64,000 bases of DNA from NCBI GenBank assembly GCA_026225945.1, contig JAMJFZ010001781.1, positions 62,001 through 126,000 on the forward strand, in the 5' to 3' direction. The notes below the pieces were generated by a model, which saw nothing but the letters and a program-made list of their open reading frames with translations, ran no database searches and had not been told where the DNA came from. The position numbers and the translations under genes were made by a program. Within the stretch, counting starts at the first letter, position 1, and each line of letters opens with the position of its first letter. This stretch comes from Cricetomys ansorgei. Its lineage: Eukaryota > Chordata > Mammalia > Rodentia > Nesomyidae. Below are positions 45,446 to 56,664 of the stretch, piece by piece.

Positions 45446-45520
45446 GCCGCGGCGGGGCTGGCTCCGGGCTTCCGACTCCCCGGGCCACTGCCATTTCGGG
45501 AGGCCCCGGCCCTGGCGCCG

Positions 45521-45542
45521 TGACGTAAATGACCAAACATGG
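45521..45542 (-). promoter_or_regulatory. Egr4: Egr4 upstream CRE and CArG-like site
   Basis: TGACGTAA (45,521-45,528) is a CREB-type site. CCAAACATGG (45,533-45,542) is an SRF CArG box with one mismatch. An ETS-type CAGGATGT follows at 45,546-45,553, giving a possible serum-response module about 80-110 bp upstream of the TATA box. Confidence 0.5.
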
Positions 45543-45588
45543 ACACAGGATGTGTGCCGGGGACTCCCGAAAAGGAAAGCTCAGCTTG

Positions 45589-45596
45589 TGACGTCG
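45589..45596 (-). promoter_or_regulatory. Egr4: Second CRE-like site upstream of Egr4
   Basis: TGACGTCG contains the CRE core TGACGTC. A GGGGACTCCC kappaB-like word lies nearby at 45,559-45,568. Predicted only. Confidence 0.45.
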
Positions 45597-45705
45597 CCGC
45601 CGCCGCCGGGGCCGCGCCGCTGCGTGCGCGCGAATCCCCTGAGCGTGGAGCCTCGTGCGCGCTGGGCCACGGGTGCGCCCCGCAGGGGCTGTTCGCTGAG
45701 AGCCA

Positions 45706-45795
45706 GGGATGCACCTAGCCCGCCTGTTGGTAGAATCACGGGTTCGAATCCACCCTTTCCCAATTTCAACTTTTTTTTTTTTGTTTGTTTTTTTT
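45706..45795 (+). other. tRNA-like fragment with perfect B box, then T-rich tract
   Basis: GGTTCGAATCC (45,741-45,751) equals the pol III B box GGTTCGANTCC. 'gttggtagaat' just before it resembles the end of an A box or D arm. A T-rich tract with a 12-T run begins at 45,771. The spacing is too short for a complete tRNA, so this is probably a decayed tRNA or tRNA-derived retroposon. Confidence 0.35.
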
Positions 45796-46134
45796 TGTTT
45801 TTTTGTTTTTTCTAGTTTCACCTATGAGCTTGTTAAGGTGAGAAATTGGATCAAAGAGCATGCTGTCCCAGGCACACTCAGTAACCCTGAAATGGATACC
45901 AGCACTTGAGTTGCAAGCATGAGGACCTGAGTTTGAAACCCTAGCACCCACAGAAGAAGCCAGACATAACTGTATTGGGGGGTCTGGGATCATTAGAGAT
46001 TGCGTTTATGTGTGTGCTTCTTAACATTTTTAAGTTTGTGCTTGGTAAAATAACTATATAAAAATTGCCATAATGCAGAATTGATATGGTGGTGGGTGGG
46101 GAAGATCAACTAGTATACAAGAGCATTCCTTTCT

Positions 46135-46275
46135 CTTTGTTTCAGCCAGGGTTTCACTGTGCAGCTCTGGATGACCTGGAACTCACTATGTAGACCAGGG
46201 TGGCCTTGAACTTAAGAGATCCACCTGCCTCTGCCATCTGAGTTCTGAGTATCACCATGCCAGGCTAAGAGTACA
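46135..46275 (-). repeat. SINE B1, complement
   Basis: Shows 'agccagggtttcactgtgc', 'ggaactcactatgtagacc' and 'tgagtatcaccatgccagg'. Confidence 0.8.
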
Positions 46276-46639
46276 TTCTTAACTGAAAACTAAAGCTTTC
46301 TCTTATCTCACCTTTATTTCCACATCTTGAAGTAGCCATGTTGAAGTTTCTTAAGTAGCTTTTGGGAAAATATTGTGCCTATGCAAACATTCAAACTGCT
46401 TTGCAACTTTTTTTTCACTTAAACTAGCTGAGAGATTTCATTATGTCTGAACACATGGGTAACTTCCAACTTTTGGCTTTTTTACCAATGTCGTTGGCAT
46501 CATTGTCCCTAACTATGTACATGTGAATATGTCTGGAATAAATTCTTCTGAGTGTCAGTCTAAGCTACAGGATATTCAACTGTTGGCAGACAGTTGACAA
46601 ATTGTTTTCCAAAGAAGTAGCCGTTTCTGCTCTGTCACC

Positions 46640-46770
46640 TGCAGGGCTTCCTATGTGTGGTAGTGCATTCTGTAATCCTAGCACTCAGGAAGCACAGGCA
46701 GGAGGATCATTGTTCAAGGCCAGCCTGGACCGTATGAAACCTTGTCTCAAATAGAAAACCTTTTAATTAA
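46640..46770 (+). repeat. B1-like SINE
   Basis: Shows 'tgtgtggtagtgcattctg', 'aggccagcctggacc' and 'aaccttgtctc'. Confidence 0.75.
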
Positions 46771-47029
46771 AACTGAAGAGAAGTTGTCTCAACACTGAGA
46801 ATCCCCATCTGGATTCCTCAGTTTTGAGGAAGCTTTGACTCCCTGCTGAGAAAACACCAAGAGTCCACCCCCTCCAGGCTCCCTCTGGTCTCTCTCTTCT
46901 GCTGTAGGTTCCTCTTCTCTTTATTAAGCCATTCTTACCTTAGAATATTCACTTAGTGTACCTTAGCTCACTCAAGTATTTTCTGAAGCCAGTAAAATAC
47001 GGAGACTAAACTACATATGAAATAGCCTT

Positions 47030-47415
47030 TTCTTCTTTATTTTCTTGAGATCAGGTCTCTTTATGTCTCCATCTGTCCTGGAATTCACTATGTAAACTAG
47101 ACTGGCCTCAAATTCACAGAGATCTGCCTTCTCTGCTTTCCGAGTGCTGGGATGAAAAGTGTATGGCACCACACCTAGATTGAAATAGAATTTTTTATAT
47201 TTTATATTTATTTTTATTTTTAATTAAGTTTGTGTCTGAGTGTGGGTATGTGCACGTGTGTGCAGGTGACCACAGAGTCCAGAGGTGCTGGATCTCCTTG
47301 GAGCTGGAGTTACAGGTGGTTGTGATTCACCTGATGGAGGTGCTGGAAACAGTGCCTGGGTCCTCTGCAAGATTAATAAGTGCTCTTAACTATTCAGCCA
47401 CCTCTGCAACCTGGG
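47030..47415 (-). repeat. B1 then B3 SINE, complement
   Basis: 47,030-47,185: 'cttgagatcaggtctctttat ... gtaaactagactggcctc'. 47,195-47,415: 'ggatctccttggagctggag ... taactattcagccacctctgc'. Confidence 0.8.
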
Positions 47416-48799
47416 ATAATTTGATAAAAATGATTAAGTTTAATATAAAATTAAAAAATAAGAAGCTTCAACTTCTGGGACCCTGGGCACTGGAGGGCAG
47501 GGAGAGCAGGTCTGAGGTTCCCATTTCAGTTCCACTATCCTCAAAATGGAAACAAATTCCTTGTGGGGTATGGGCTACAGAGTGGCTGGTAGTGTATCTC
47601 TAAGAACCCCCTCCCCTTACTCTTGTTCAAGAGAATGTGTGCCTTTAACTAGTGCACAAACCCAGTATTGGAAACTACTCAGCAATTCAGTGCCCATCCC
47701 CTAGGGGCTTCTTGGCGCGGGTGGTAGAATCCAGCTTCTATTGCAGAGGTTCACTTCTGTCCTTAGCCACTCACTTCTCCACCCCACGGTGACTTTTAAA
47801 GTGTTCCCAGAATAAACTCCATCACACACTCATCTGCAGAATGCACTGACATGCTTCCATGCATCTTCCCAAGTCTGCAGGCTGGGTGAAGGGTTCTTTA
47901 CAACCATGTACATACGCGTCTCTATGATGGTCACAGTTCCAATTCTGTATTAACAGTGTACTTGATATGCACATAGCACATGCAGAAACGGGGATGATGA
48001 TGCAGCTCAGTTGTAGAGTGCTTATTTGGCATACGCGTCCCTGCATAAACTAGGTGTGGTGGTTCACATTTGTAATCCCCGAACTCTGGAGGTAGAGGTA
48101 GGAGGATTGAGCTACATAATCTGGTCTAAAAAGAAACCCATCTGTAAGGAACACACGCATTTTTTTTTCTTCTGCTCTATTTCAGACCCAGAACTTGACT
48201 CTTATCCAAATGTACTGCCCAGGCCAGGTGAGCCCACACCACACAGGAAGGACACACGTGTCTCACATACACTCTGGCATCTTGCAGCCTAAGGGGAGGG
48301 GAGGAGAGGAGCTTGGCTGGGTAGGTGTCCAGGGCTTCCCAGGTGGCCCGTCAGGCCAGATTGGCCAGCCCCAGGGTGCCCATTCCTTCTGCTGTTCTCC
48401 CCTCTGCCACAGCATCCCTCCTCCCTCTTAGTCATGATAATTCCCTTAGTCCTGTGGTGAGGTGCCAGGCCACTGTTACTCTCTGCCAAGGGCTGTTGGG
48501 CTAGGTCTGTGCTGGAAGAAGCATCCAAGTCACCTTAATAGCCTCTTGCTAAAGGCCAGACCTGGGTCAGGGCTGTAGAGCAAGAGAGATTAAGAGAGGA
48601 GACAGGAAACTGTGCTCTGAATGGGGGTTAGCACACCTTTATCTCTGGTGTATTTACACCAGGAAACACACACACACACACACTCACAAAATTGCTGCTT
48701 CTAGAGGAGAATGAGCATCTATCTGTAGTTGATTCCTTGTGGACAAGGAGGGAGTAAAAGGGAGATTTTAAGTATACCCATTCTAGTTTGGCTCCTCTT

Positions 48800-49500
48800 T
48801 TCCCCAACTTTGTGCATACATGAGTTTACACATGTTTGTGTGTGCATGCACATATGTGCTAGTGCATGTGGAGGCCAGAAGTCAATGCCAAATATCTTCA
48901 ATCACTCTTGGGCTGGCTAGTTTTCTGTTAACCTGACACAAGGTAGGATCATCTGGGGAAAGGGAACAACTGAGAAAAATACCCCCACTAGAATGGCCTG
49001 TAGATGTGCCTTCTTGATTAATAATTGATGTGGGAGGGCCCAGCCCACTGTGAGCTTTGCCTCTCCTGGGCTGGTGGTCCTTGGTTGTAGAAAGCCAAGA
49101 GGAAGCAATCTAGTAATCCATGGCCTCTGCTTCAGTTTCTGCCTCTAGGTTCCTGCACTGAGCTCCTGCTCTTCATGGTGGACTATAATTGTAAGCTGAA
49201 ATAAACTCTTTCCTTTCAAAGTTGCTTTTGGTCCTGGTGTTTATCACAGCAGTAGAAACCTAGCCAAGACAGCTCTCCACCTTATTTTGAGACAGGACCT
49301 CTCACGGACCCTGTAACTCATTGATTCTGCAAGACGAGCTGACTCCCAAGCTCCGAGGACCTGTCTCCCCAGAGCTAGGATTGCAAACATGTGCTACCAC
49401 ATCTGACCCAGACCACATCTGACCACATCTGACCGAGAGTCAAACTCATGTCCTCATGCTTGTGGGACGAGCACTTTGCCACCTGTTTCATCTCCCTAGC
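48800..49500 (-). repeat. B4/RSINE-like SINE split by a 'family B' element
   Basis: The host pieces 48,820-48,917 ('gtgcatgtggaggccagaag ... cttcaatcactct') and 49,272-49,500 ('gctctccaccttattttgag ... catgcttgtgggacgagc') read as one RSINE complement when the middle is removed. The insert (about 48,918-49,271) ends 'agaaacctagccaagaca'. A short internal tandem 'gaccacatct' occurs near 49,409-49,435. Confidence 0.7.
48918..49271 (+). mobile_element. 'Family B' rodent repeat (354 bp)
   Basis: Starts near 'ctggctagttttctgttaac' and ends 'tttatcacagcagtagaaac' plus 'ctagccaagaca', with 'gctgaaataaactctttcc' inside. The same layout occurs at 60,745-61,280, and on the other strand at 52,850-53,205. 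Family name not recalled with certainty. Confidence 0.7.
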
Positions 49501-51000
49501 CTCCCAACATTTAGTAGCTTATAAAGGGAATCTGGGTCCAGATGGGATAAAGGTCTTTGGGAAGGGATAGACCAGAAGAAAGTTGGGCTCTTTGAGCTCT
49601 AGTCAGTTACATTTCAGATAGAAAAACATGGATGTTCAGAGGGGAAATAATACCCACTTAGACTTTGCAAACATTGTTTCATTTTCTTACCTCCTTTGAG
49701 GAGCTGCAAATTCCTGTTTCCAGTAAAGAAATGGGAGATGGTGTGTGAGTTGCCTGTCCTATGGTGGGACAGAGTGGTGAGCCCAGGCTAGTCTACTGCA
49801 CAAGATAATTCAGGAAAACACCCTTTCCTTTAGAGAATGATTCACACAAAGATATCTGTGGGTGCATGGTCTTTCTCTAGCTTTTCAAGTAGGGAACACA
49901 ACACAGCCATCACTGATCCTTGCAAGACTGTCAAGACCACAGGAGATACACAGATGTCTGCTGTAGAAGCTGATAATGGTGGTGGTGGTAAGATGTGTGT
50001 ATGTGCCCTTGAGGAGAGGAAACATGTATTTTATATTTCCACAAGGACAGGCGAAGTAGAGAGAGTTTATTTTTAGATAAGAGAGGAACAAAATGGTGCT
50101 GAATGAATGAATGGATGGATGAATGAACGATTCCATTCACCAAGTGTTCGCTGAACACAAGCTGATGCCAGGTGCTGCAAGGGCCCTTCAGATGGCAATG
50201 CCACTGCAGCACCTGGCAAGGGAAGCTCTGCATCCAGAGAGCAAGCTGAGCCCAGAGGGGTTGGCAGGGAAGGCAGCCTACTTTCTCTCTCCTCGAGGAA
50301 GGGAGGAAACCCAGCCCTGCCACAGCTCTGGTAATACAACTGTTCTCTTCCCCCACACCCCACCTTGATCTTTCTGCTCTAAATATCATTGTGTTCAAAT
50401 AATACTGTGTGTATTTTAAAAGACTCCAAGAAGACAGCTGCCTGGGAGTATTAATCATGAAGAGACCAGTGCTCGGTCGCCATGGTGACTCCTGACAGAG
50501 CTGAAGAGCAGTTCCCTGCCCCACTTCCTGGGGCCATGAGGATGCAGGGACACTGCAGCCCTTGCTGGCTCCTTCTCCCCTCTTCCATTCTTTCTTCTCT
50601 CCTTCCCTCTTTGTCTGCTCCTCCCCTTTTCCTCTTCCTGAAGGATTTACTTAAAAAGCAGGAAGGGGCTACTGGATTGAAAGGCAGAAGGCCAATGAGG
50701 CTGCAGCAGGGAGGAAGCCAGTGTCCAGGTGTGCCCAGCTTCCCCCAAATCATGCAGAGTCCCTAGGTCTCCATGACCACTACGCAGGAGTCTAATCAAC
50801 TGTTCATGGAGCAAGAGACCCCTGTCAGAGTCTTCTGTCCTTTCTCTCTTCCCTGCAAAATAGGCAGTCATTTCATTTTATCCCTTCCTTCTCCTCCTTC
50901 CCCCTCTCCCACTTTCTCCTTCTTTTTCTTTTTCTCCATCTCATAATGAGGCTGAAATCCGGGTCCTCATGATATGTTGGGCAAGTGCTTCTTCTCTCAT
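49500..51000. other. Repeat-poor stretch 4-6 kb upstream of Egr4
   Basis: Contains a (GAAT/GGAT)n-like tract at 50,102-50,130, an RFX-like palindrome at 50,476-50,489 and pyrimidine-rich sequence at 50,570-50,640 and 50,880-50,940. No coding gene recognised. Confidence 0.5.
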
Positions 51001-51014
51001 GGTAACATACTGGT

Positions 51015-51240
51015 TTTGTTGTTGTAGTCTGAGATAGTCTCACAAATCCCAGAGTACCCTTGAATTTGTTGTGTAGCAGAGGATAACCTTGAACTCCTGA
51101 TTCTCCTACCCTGGTCTCCAAAGAGCTGGAATTATAGGCATGCACTACTATGCCTGGTTTATACACTGCTGGAGATCAGACCCGGGGCTTTGTGCATGCT
51201 AGCAAGCACTCTAACAACTGAGTGATGTTCCTAGTACCAT
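51015..51240 (-). repeat. B4-like SINE, complement
   Basis: Shows 'gataaccttgaactcctgat', 'ggaattataggcatgcac' and 'actctaacaactgagtg'. Confidence 0.6.
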
Positions 51241-51334
51241 TTGTATGTTTTAAACTTCAAGTTTACTGATTATTAAAAAAATCTGGGTATTTTGTATAGT
51301 AACTAACAAGAGCAAAAGAAAAAAATCATTGGGG

Positions 51335-51935
51335 CCCAAAGGCTTATGTTTGGAATTAGTTCTAGCACTTGGGAGGTAGAAAAGATAGGATAAGGAGTTT
51401 ATGGCCAGCCTGGGCTACATAGTGATTCAAGGCCAGCTTAGGTTACATATGAGACTCTGTGCCAAAAACAAACAAAACTAACGAAAAACCAAACCAACCA
51501 AACAAACAAACAAAAAAACCCTGGGACTAGAGAGGTGGCTCAATGGTTATGAGCACTTGCTGTTCTTGCAGAAGAGCTAGATTTGATTCCTAGAGGTCAT
51601 GGTGACTCACAATCATCCAACCCTAGTTCCAGGGGATCCACCAGGCACTCACATGGTGCCCATACCATGAGCAAAACATTCATACACACAAAATAAAATA
51701 AATCTTAAAAAAAAAACAAAGGGTGGAGAGATTGCTCTGTGGTTAATAGCAAATTTGTTCTTGCAGAGGACCCAGTTTGTTTCCCAGCACCCATGTTGGA
51801 CATCTCACAACCACCTGTAATTCCAGTGCCAGGGGAATCTTACGCCTTCTTCAGGACTTCTCAGGCAACTGCACTCACAAACACACATGCAGATGCACAC
51901 ATACACATAATTAAAAATAAAAATCTAAGGAAAAA
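51335..51935 (+). repeat. Run of forward SINEs: B1/B4-like, B3, B3
   Basis: 51,340-51,510 B1/B4-like with a CAAACAAACAAA tail, 51,525-51,705 B3 ('gagaggtggctcaatggtt ... ttccaggggatccacc') and 51,722-51,930 B3 ('ggagagattgctctgtgg ... gccaggggaatct'). Confidence 0.8.
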
Positions 51936-52112
51936 AGTAAAACAAAACAGAGGCCACACATGGTAGTACACATCTACCTAGCATACAGCAAGCTAAGATA
52001 GGAGGATCTTAAGTTCAAGGACACCTGAGCTACACAGTGAGATCTTATCTCCAAAACTGATAAAAGAGAATCCAGCTGCCTCTAATTTTTGTTTATACTT
52101 GGTGTATTGGTG

Positions 52113-52154
52113 AAATATTAACATATTAGTATGCTAGCTAATATGTTAATATTT
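52113..52154. repeat. Perfect inverted repeat, 17-bp arms, 8-nt loop
   Basis: The left arm AAATATTAACATATTAG (52,113-52,129), loop tatgctag and right arm CTAATATGTTAATATTT (52,138-52,154) are exactly complementary. It could extrude as a cruciform or, if transcribed, fold as a hairpin. Confidence 0.95.
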
Positions 52155-52184
52155 GTGTACCATTCACTATGGTCACTATTTCCT

Positions 52185-52330
52185 GGGCATTGAGAGTCTC
52201 ACACACACCATCATTTGCTTCTATAATCTCAAGGATACTATTATTACCTTTATTTTACAGGTAAGGAAACAGAGGCATGAAACAGTTTCCTTAGACAAGG
52301 TCAGTAAATGGTGTCTAGATGTCTAGATCA
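52185..52330 (+). repeat. MIR SINE (ancient mammalian)
   Basis: 'actattattacctttatttt', 'acaggtaaggaaacagaggc' and 'caaggtcagtaaatgg' follow the MIR 3' half in order. Confidence 0.75.
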
Positions 52331-52849
52331 AAGGTAGTAATGCTTAACATTATAAATACTGCAGGCCTTCCTTGGGGGGGAAAATGGCTTCAGTTTCTAG
52401 GTCAAGCAGAGGCATGGGAGAGCCAGTTGGTAAGCTGAGGTATCCCAGTTGTATTGTAGACATTATCAGTAGAGATGATGCACAAGACACAGAGTCCTTG
52501 GTCTGCCTCTTCCCATCACCTAGGCACTTGAGTGGAAGAATCCTCTGAAAGCTTTGGACTGGTGTAAGACTGGACTGGATTATTGCGGGTAGAGGCAGTT
52601 CTGCACCCTCCTTACTTTTGTTCTGTTTTAGCTGATGGGGAATGTGGAGCGGAGGAAAACAAGATAGCTTCCTAGAAGCTGTTCTCCCACTGTCAGTGTG
52701 GTTAGCCTTTCTCCCCCCTTCCATTCTACAGCCTTCTCTAGTGCAGCTGTGTCCTCCACGTTGGACCTGGCTGTGGCGATGTTGAAGCACAGTGGCAGTG
52801 GCAACCCACAGGAGACCCTTGAGAGACCACAGCTTCCCCAAGAGTCCTG

Positions 52850-53205
52850 CTTCCATTTCTGTTGCTGTGATAAAACACCCTGACAAAAATAGCTTAGGAC
52901 AGAAAGGGTTTATTTTAGCTCAACGTTCTAGGTTCCAGCCCATCATACTAGGGAAGGCACACTCAGTAGGAACTTGAAGCGGCTAGCCATCCATAGTCAA
53001 GAGCAGAGAGAAATTAATGCACCCATGCCTCCTCCAGTGCTCAACTGGCTTTCTCTACTCTTAAACAATATAAGACCCCATGCCTAGGGAATGGTGCCAC
53101 TCGCAGTGGGCTGGGTCTTCCCATTTCAGTTAATATGATCAAGATAGTCTCCCAAAGGTCAGTTTAATTAAAGACAATCCCTTGTTTAGAATCTTTCCAT
53201 GTAAT
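52850..53205 (-). repeat. 'Family B' repeat, complement
   Basis: 'tttctgttgctgtgataaaa', 'cagaaagggtttatttt' and 'agtgggctgggtcttccc' match, in reverse complement, the blocks of the copies at 48,918 and 60,745. Confidence 0.7.
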
Positions 53206-53684
53206 TCTAAATTGGGTTAATTTGAAAATTAATCCTAACTATAATACTAAGTTCCTTATGAGTACTCTCTTTTCCCAAAGACTATATGAGAGGTAAACAG
53301 TTGACTCTGTTGAGATTTCCTAATGTTTTATCTGCCTTTGAGTTACCCAACATTCCTATAATCAAACCTAAACTGGATTTGGAAAAGGTCATTCTTTGGT
53401 TTGTCGGTGCTGTTTCTGTACCTGTTTCATTGTTGCTGTTGTTTTGTTTTTGTTTTTTTAATGTCTCTAAAAAAGTCACATAGCACCTTTTCTTTTAGGG
53501 GGCATCAAAAAACATTGGACAGAAGAAGTATGGCTAATATTAGACAGATCAGAGGTAGAGGTGTGTTTCTGCTCCAACACTGGGGTGTAGAGTCAGACTA
53601 TCACTACTCCTTTGTATCAAAGCTTGATCCTCATTTGAGGCCAACAATAATTTGGATTTCTTGTATTTTTATTTTTATTTTATT

Positions 53685-53820
53685 TACTTAAGACAGGGTC
53701 TCTCAACATAGCCATGACTGTCCTGGCACTCACTATGTAGACCAGGCTGGCCTCAAATTTACAGAGATCTCCCAGCCTCTGCCTCCTGAGTGCTGTGTAT
53801 CACCACACCCAGCTTATTTT
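53685..53820 (-). repeat. SINE B1, complement
   Basis: Shows 'ttaagacagggtctctcaac', 'gtagaccaggctggcctc' and 'gtatcaccacacccagc'. Confidence 0.85.
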
Positions 53821-54165
53821 ATTTTTAAATATGTATTTATTTTTATTGTATGTTTATGGCATGTATGTAGCCACAACTTCCCTGCAAGACTGTAACCTTG
53901 AATTGTGAACTAAAATAAATGTTTTCTTACTTAAATAATTTATGTCAGAATATTTCATCAAAGCACTGAAATGAGACTGGGACACTTGGGAAGGTGAGGG
54001 TCCCATATAGAAAAGGGTGTTGGATTCCCTGGAACTGGACTTACAGATGGTATAATCTATTGTGTGGGTGCTGGGAATCAAATCTGGGTCCCCTGGGGCT
54101 TGAACTGCAGTTGTCAGGCTTGGCAGCAGGCACCTCTACCCACTAAGCCATCTTGCCAGCCCTGG
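53820..54165 (-). repeat. B3 SINE (complement) holding a short 'family B' fragment
   Basis: The B3 parts flank about 53,877-53,985, which carries 'gtgaactaaaataaatg' and ends 'gagactgggaca' in the + direction, like family B ends. Confidence 0.5.
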
Positions 54166-54549
54166 ATTTGTTAGCTGATAGTATTAAGACTACTTATGTT
54201 CAGTTCATGGGTTGAATAGGCAAAAAGAAGGTTGCTGGAGCAGACTTGCAGGTTTGGAGTTCCAGAACAGAATTGAGATGTTCCAGTCAACCCTGTTACA
54301 CCCTACCCCCAAGTGTTTGTTCTGCCCTGACTTTCTCCTACTTCCTCTCATCTTACTTGAGTTCATCTTTATTTCATTCCCCCTACCCACCCAACCCCAC
54401 TGTTTTTGAGCTAAAGTTTCAGGTAGTCCTCAGCTAGCTTCACACTTATATAGATGAGGATGACCTAAACTTTGTATCCTCCTACTTACCTCCCCAGCAC
54501 TGGGATTGCAATTGCATGCCACCAAATCCAGCATTTCCATGTGGGCTTT

Positions 54550-55560
54550 GAGATTCTCATGCTAGGAGTTTCTAGAATGTTCTCAGGTCTTCCTTGTTAC
54601 TTGCACTGCACTGTTGACTGAAAACTTGGCCATTAGCAGATTCATGTGTTACCCTCTACTGCTGAGGCTAATGAAGGCTCCTTCTGGGTTCCAGGCAGGG
54701 AATCCCAGGAATGACCTGCTCTGCTCCCTAAGGCAATGTTCTGGCTGCTGGACAGGGTAGTACATAGCTTACAATACCGCTAATGGCTTGCACTGTTTTC
54801 AGAGCCATTCAGAAAGAAGAGGATCCCACTGTGAACCAGGAAGCCTTCTGAGAAGCCCCAGCCTCAGTCCCTGAAGACAAGAGCTGGGCCACTACAGGCC
54901 CAGGCACTTTTTATACCCCAGGGCAGATCAGTAGTTCCCTCTGCATACCATTACCCCTGGAACAAGTTACCTCCTCCATCTGTCTGCCAGCTCTAAGGAA
55001 CACTGCCCAAAATAAAAATCCCCAATTAGCAATTCCTGCAATCCAGAGCAAAACAACTTATTTGTTTCCTAGAATAATCGAGAGCTACATTTGGCTTGGC
55101 AACCAGTGGGTCCCACACGTTCATGCCGTGTTCCAACAGGGACTTCTGTTCAGTCAAGGCTCAAGAAGAGGGCCTGTGGTCACCACCCAGGCAGCAGCAA
55201 GCAGGGGCTGAGAACGGAGCTGGTTTGCTCAATGCTGAGCAGTATGTTTCTGGAACAGGGTAGGTAGCCAGGGAGAAGAAAGAATTCCAATAGGAATTCA
55301 AATGCCAGCTCTCACAAAGGCTGAACCAGCGACTCCTAAGTTTGTTAAGGATGTATGTTCTGCAGGGAGACAGAAACACCAGTGAAGGAGTACAGACATC
55401 AAGCTGGGAGCCAGGGCAAGTGAGTTAAACTCACTCTACAGCTATCATGTTCTGTAACCTTGAACACGTGACTAGCCTTTCCTGTGCTACCAGTGACACA
55501 GGGGTGTGAAGCTTTTCCTCTCTATGTACACTCACAATAAAGAGCAAGAATTGGAAAAAA
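54550..55560. other. Apparently unique intergenic stretch
   Basis: No gene or clear repeat recognised, only unremarkable short frames. Confidence 0.45.
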
Positions 55561-56029
55561 GTTAGAATTAAGGCTTGGTGTCACAAGTCTGTAACCCTAG
55601 CACTTAAGACTCAGCTAGCTCAACCAACACTACATAGTAAGACCCTCTATACAAAGCAAAACACAACTGGGGACATAATGTAGCAACGTTGGTACCTTAC
55701 CTGATAACGCATAAAGCCCCGGGTTTGACCCCCTGCACCATACATACCAGGTGTGGTGCTAATTTCACCACATAGGAAGTGGATGCAGGAAGATTAGTCA
55801 CAGCCTTGGCTACATTGGAAATTCGGGCCAGCCTTGGTTACATGAGATATTATCTCCAAACTGATCACAAAGGTGAAACAAAAAAGGAGTTAGCATCAAC
55901 AAAATAATTAGTTGAAGCTCAAGTACTTGATATAACAAGAGACAATGTGAGAAACAATATATCTGGTTAAGAAAAGATAGCCAGGGGCTGGAAAGATATC
56001 TGGCTTAGCAGGTAAGAGCACTTGCTGCT

Positions 56030-56170
56030 CTTGTAGCTCATAACCCTTAAACTCACAAAGATCCATCTGCCTCTGCCTCTGCCTCTGCCTCTGCCTCTGC
56101 CTCTGCCTCTGCCTCTGCCTTCCAATTAGAGGAGCATGAGATTAAAGGTATATGCCGCCATACCTGGCTT
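56030..56170 (-). repeat. B1 SINE (complement) with an expanded CTCTGC tandem
   Basis: The B1 word 'ccacctgcctctgcctcc' is expanded to about eight perfect CTCTGC units (56,071-56,119). The rest, 'gagattaaaggtatatgccg', is ordinary B1. Confidence 0.85.
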
Positions 56171-56664
56171 TCTGGCACCTTTTTAAATGGGGTAGACAGA
56201 ATTGAGCATCATGACTTGATTTCATCACCATCTTCCAATTTTCTCTCCTTCATTCATTGATCCACCCATCTAAATATTTATTGAATACTTAATATTTCAT
56301 CCAGTTCATTGACTTATCACGGAAAATGTCTGACACTGACAGTGGTGGAACTGGATGGTTTAAGATCCTAAGGGGAGGCAGGAAGTAGTCATCCAGTCAA
56401 GATACTCAGGGGTGATTCTCCAAGGGACTGATACTCAATTCCTCAATCAGAAGGTTGATAGGAGTTATCCAAGGAAAGGAGAAAGTTTGAGATAGGGGTA
56501 TGTGAGAGGCAAAAGACACAGTGTGTACAAAGTCAGAGACAAAGAGGTTAAATTCAAAGCTCTGAAGAAAGTTTTCTAAGGCTGGAGAATAAGGGGCGGA
56601 AGGGGCTAGAAAGAAGAAGGTGTTCGCTGCAGAGATGGACAAGCTTAGGGCCACAGAGAACCTT

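Noticed and set aside
45225..45821. In-frame extension of Egr4 upstream of its ATG to 45,821
   Set aside because: The frame is open but runs through the TATA box and upstream promoter, so most of it is not transcribed, and no in-frame ATG lies after the TATA box before 45224.
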